DNA from: Clostridia bacterium
GTDB taxonomy: Bacteria > Bacillota_A > Clostridia > Peptostreptococcales > JAAYPU01
Direction of reading: 5' to 3'
Length of the DNA: 7,712 nt
Assembly (NCBI GenBank): GCA_022360735.1
Contig: JAKSCF010000345.1
Location: forward strand, 1-7,712
Part shown: positions 6,584 to 7,712 of the stretch, piece by piece
Numbering within the stretch: position 1 is the stretch's first letter
How the letters are laid out: every line of letters starts with the position of its first letter
Made by a program: the position numbers and the translations under genes
The notes under the pieces: generated by a model
What the model saw: only the letters and a program-made list of their open reading frames with translations
The model's database searches: none
Told to the model about the DNA's origin: nothing

Positions 6584-6762
6584 GAGACATTTGGTATAAA
6601 ATTTTCATTACGAAATAAACAAAGGGTGAATAATGTGACAATACTAAAGAAAGACGGTCAGGGCCATAAACCTCTGCAAAGTATAGCGTCCCTTTGGTTT
6701 TAATTGCGTTGCACTCCATTAAAACTGTATTTCTTCATTACAAATTATATACCAAATATCTC
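6584..6762. repeat. About 180-bp segment bounded by inverted repeats, MITE-like
   Basis: The end sequences 6584-6604 and 6742-6762 are inverted copies matching at 19 of 21 bases; the shared core is ATTTGGTATA. A weaker match (TTGA against TTAAG) extends outward. The interior holds a GC-richer island at about 6648-6690 and no recognisable gene. It makes up about half of the 345-bp gap between mutS and mutL. The inverted ends suggest a small non-autonomous mobile element or remnant; an alternative is a pair of facing promoters. No target duplication is clear. Confidence 0.45.
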
Positions 6763-6772
6763 CTTAAGTTAA
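6744..6772 (-). promoter_or_regulatory. Possible minus-strand promoter in the mutS-mutL gap
   Basis: Read on the minus strand, TTAACT (6772-6767) and TATAAT (6749-6744) are 17 bases apart, a good sigma-A arrangement pointing leftward into the gap and toward mutS. It lies within the right inverted repeat. The equivalent position in the left repeat gives a weaker rightward version, with TAAAAT at 6597-6602. Such boxes can arise by chance in AT-rich DNA. Confidence 0.25.
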
Positions 6773-6822
6773 TAATATGTATTCGTTCAGCAAGGTATTA
6801 GTAGAGTAAACACAAAAAAAGT

Positions 6823-6828
6823 AGGTGG
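6823..6828 (+). promoter_or_regulatory. Ribosome binding site fixing the mutL TTG start
   Basis: AGGTGG lies 5 bases before TTG 6834. No ATG is in frame upstream of the conserved N-terminus. The in-frame GTG at 6825 is part of this site itself, so TTG is the likely start. Confidence 0.65.
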
Positions 6829-6833
6829 GAAAA

Positions 6834-7712
6834 TTGGAACATAGATCAATAAAACGATTATCAAAGCAGACGACCAATAAAATTGCTGCCGGAGAGGTGG
6901 TGGAGCGGCCTATATCTATAGTGAAGGAATTGGTTGAAAATTCAATAGATGCAGGGGCTTCTTCTATTGTTGTTGAAATTAAAAATGGTGGTAAAAGCTA
7001 TATTCGTATTACCGACAATGGAAGTGGTATTTTACCTGACGAAGTGGAAATGGCTTTTGAGAGACATGCTACAAGCAAAATATCGGATTCAGATGATTTA
7101 AATCGTCTGATGTCTTTAGGGTTTAGGGGAGAAGCCCTTGCTAGTATTGCAGCGGTATCTCATGCGGAGCTCATTACCAAGACGCATTCTAACCAATCCG
7201 GAATTCAGGTAAAATTAGACGGCGGGGTACTGAACCATAAAAAAGAAATCGGTTGTCCTAACGGAACGACCATTATTATATCGGATTTGTTTTACAATAC
7301 GCCTGCACGGTTAAAATTTTTAAAACAAGATTCTACTGAGGCTAATTTAATCATTGATTTTGTGTCTAAAATATCCTTAGCTTTTTCATCCATTAGCTTT
7401 AGATTGATTAATAATGGTAAAATTTTATTTTCAACTTCCGGGTCAGGTCAAATTTACAAAAGCATTACAAGTATCTATCAGAAAGAAATCGCACAAGATT
7501 TAATCCATGTTTCGGAAAACAATGACCTTTATGAACTGGAAGCTTATATTTCAACCTCTTCCAATACGAGAGCAAGTAAGAAATACCAAATCTTTTTTAT
7601 GAATGGCAGATACATCAAAAGTCCGTTATTGGATAAAGCGTTAAATAATGCCTATAGAGAACTGGTTTTTGAGGGCCGTTATCCCATCGCATTCTTGTTT
7701 TTAAAGGTAAAA
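6834..7712 (+). CDS. mutL: DNA mismatch repair protein MutL (N-terminal part)
   Basis: MutL is the GHKL-family ATPase that couples MutS mismatch recognition to strand incision or excision. Only the first 293 codons are in the window; the gene continues past the right edge. The N-terminus has IAAGEVVERP (17-26), the ATPase Glu32 and Asn36 in KELVENSIDAG, DNGSG (61-65), RHATSKI (77-83) and GFRGEAL (96-102). NTPARLKF (155-162) and NGRYI (257-261) mark the start and middle of the transducer domain. These are the expected ATP-binding and dimer elements. The C-terminal region, where Firmicutes MutL usually carries an endonuclease motif, is not visible. The start is a TTG with a good ribosome binding site. 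The reading frame is intact to the edge. Confidence 0.97.
   Translation, partial: MEHRSIKRLSKQTTNKIAAGEVVERPISIVKELVENSIDAGASSIVVEIKNGGKSYIRITDNGSGILPDEVEMAFERHATSKISDSDDLNRLMSLGFRGEALASIAAVSHAELITKTHSNQSGIQVKLDGGVLNHKKEIGCPNGTTIIISDLFYNTPARLKFLKQDSTEANLIIDFVSKISLAFSSISFRLINNGKILFSTSGSGQIYKSITSIYQKEIAQDLIHVSENNDLYELEAYISTSSNTRASKKYQIFFMNGRYIKSPLLDKALNNAYRELVFEGRYPIAFLFLKVK

Noticed and set aside
6525..6719. 64-codon minus-strand frame between mutS and mutL
   Set aside because: No ribosome binding site, unrecognised sequence, and it spans the left inverted repeat; kept only as part of the finding on this gap.
6825..6833. GTG 6825 as the mutL start
   Set aside because: It lies inside the AGGTGGG ribosome binding site that serves TTG 6834, and there is no other site upstream.

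Overview
The window reads as chromosomal DNA of a low-GC anaerobic Gram-positive bacterium, most likely of the class Clostridia. Sampled stretches are about 37% GC. Most genes have strong AGGAGG-type ribosome binding sites, MutS and MutL resemble the Firmicutes forms, and a GlpA/GlpB/DUF1667 redox module is present, a set typical of Clostridia. The genus cannot be fixed from the sequence.

Layout: (1) Bases 1 to about 200 are noticeably GC-richer (about 52% by hand count over the first 180 bases) and hold no recognisable gene. One minus-strand frame is open across all of it and runs off the left edge. (2) From about 167 to 478 a small cysteine-containing plus-strand ORF ends in an ATGA overlap with the next gene. 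(3) 475-3597 is a tight three-gene operon: a GlpA-like FAD oxidoreductase with a C-terminal BFD-type [2Fe-2S] domain, a GlpB-like FAD/NAD(P) oxidoreductase, and a DUF1667 protein with a cysteine motif suited to an Fe-S cluster. Together they probably form a flavin/iron-sulfur dehydrogenase complex, with glycerol 3-phosphate or a similar hydroxy acid or amine as possible substrate. (4) 3598-3881 is a structured intergenic region with a 127-bp near-palindromic, MITE-like element, a second small palindrome, a plausible promoter and a run of 16 T abutting the mutS start codon. (5) 3882-6488 is a complete mutS. (6) 6489-6833 is a 345-bp gap with a hairpin and a roughly 180-bp segment bounded by 19/21-matching inverted repeats. 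(7) 6834 to the right edge is the N-terminal 293 codons of mutL.

MutS and MutL act in succession in mismatch repair: MutS recognises the mispair and MutL carries the signal on. The redox operon has no evident functional link to them. The most unusual feature is the T16 tract filling the space where the mutS ribosome binding site should be, a slippage-prone homopolymer in the leader of the gene that suppresses homopolymer slippage. The inverted-repeat elements on both sides of mutS are also notable. No wholly new multi-gene system could be supported.
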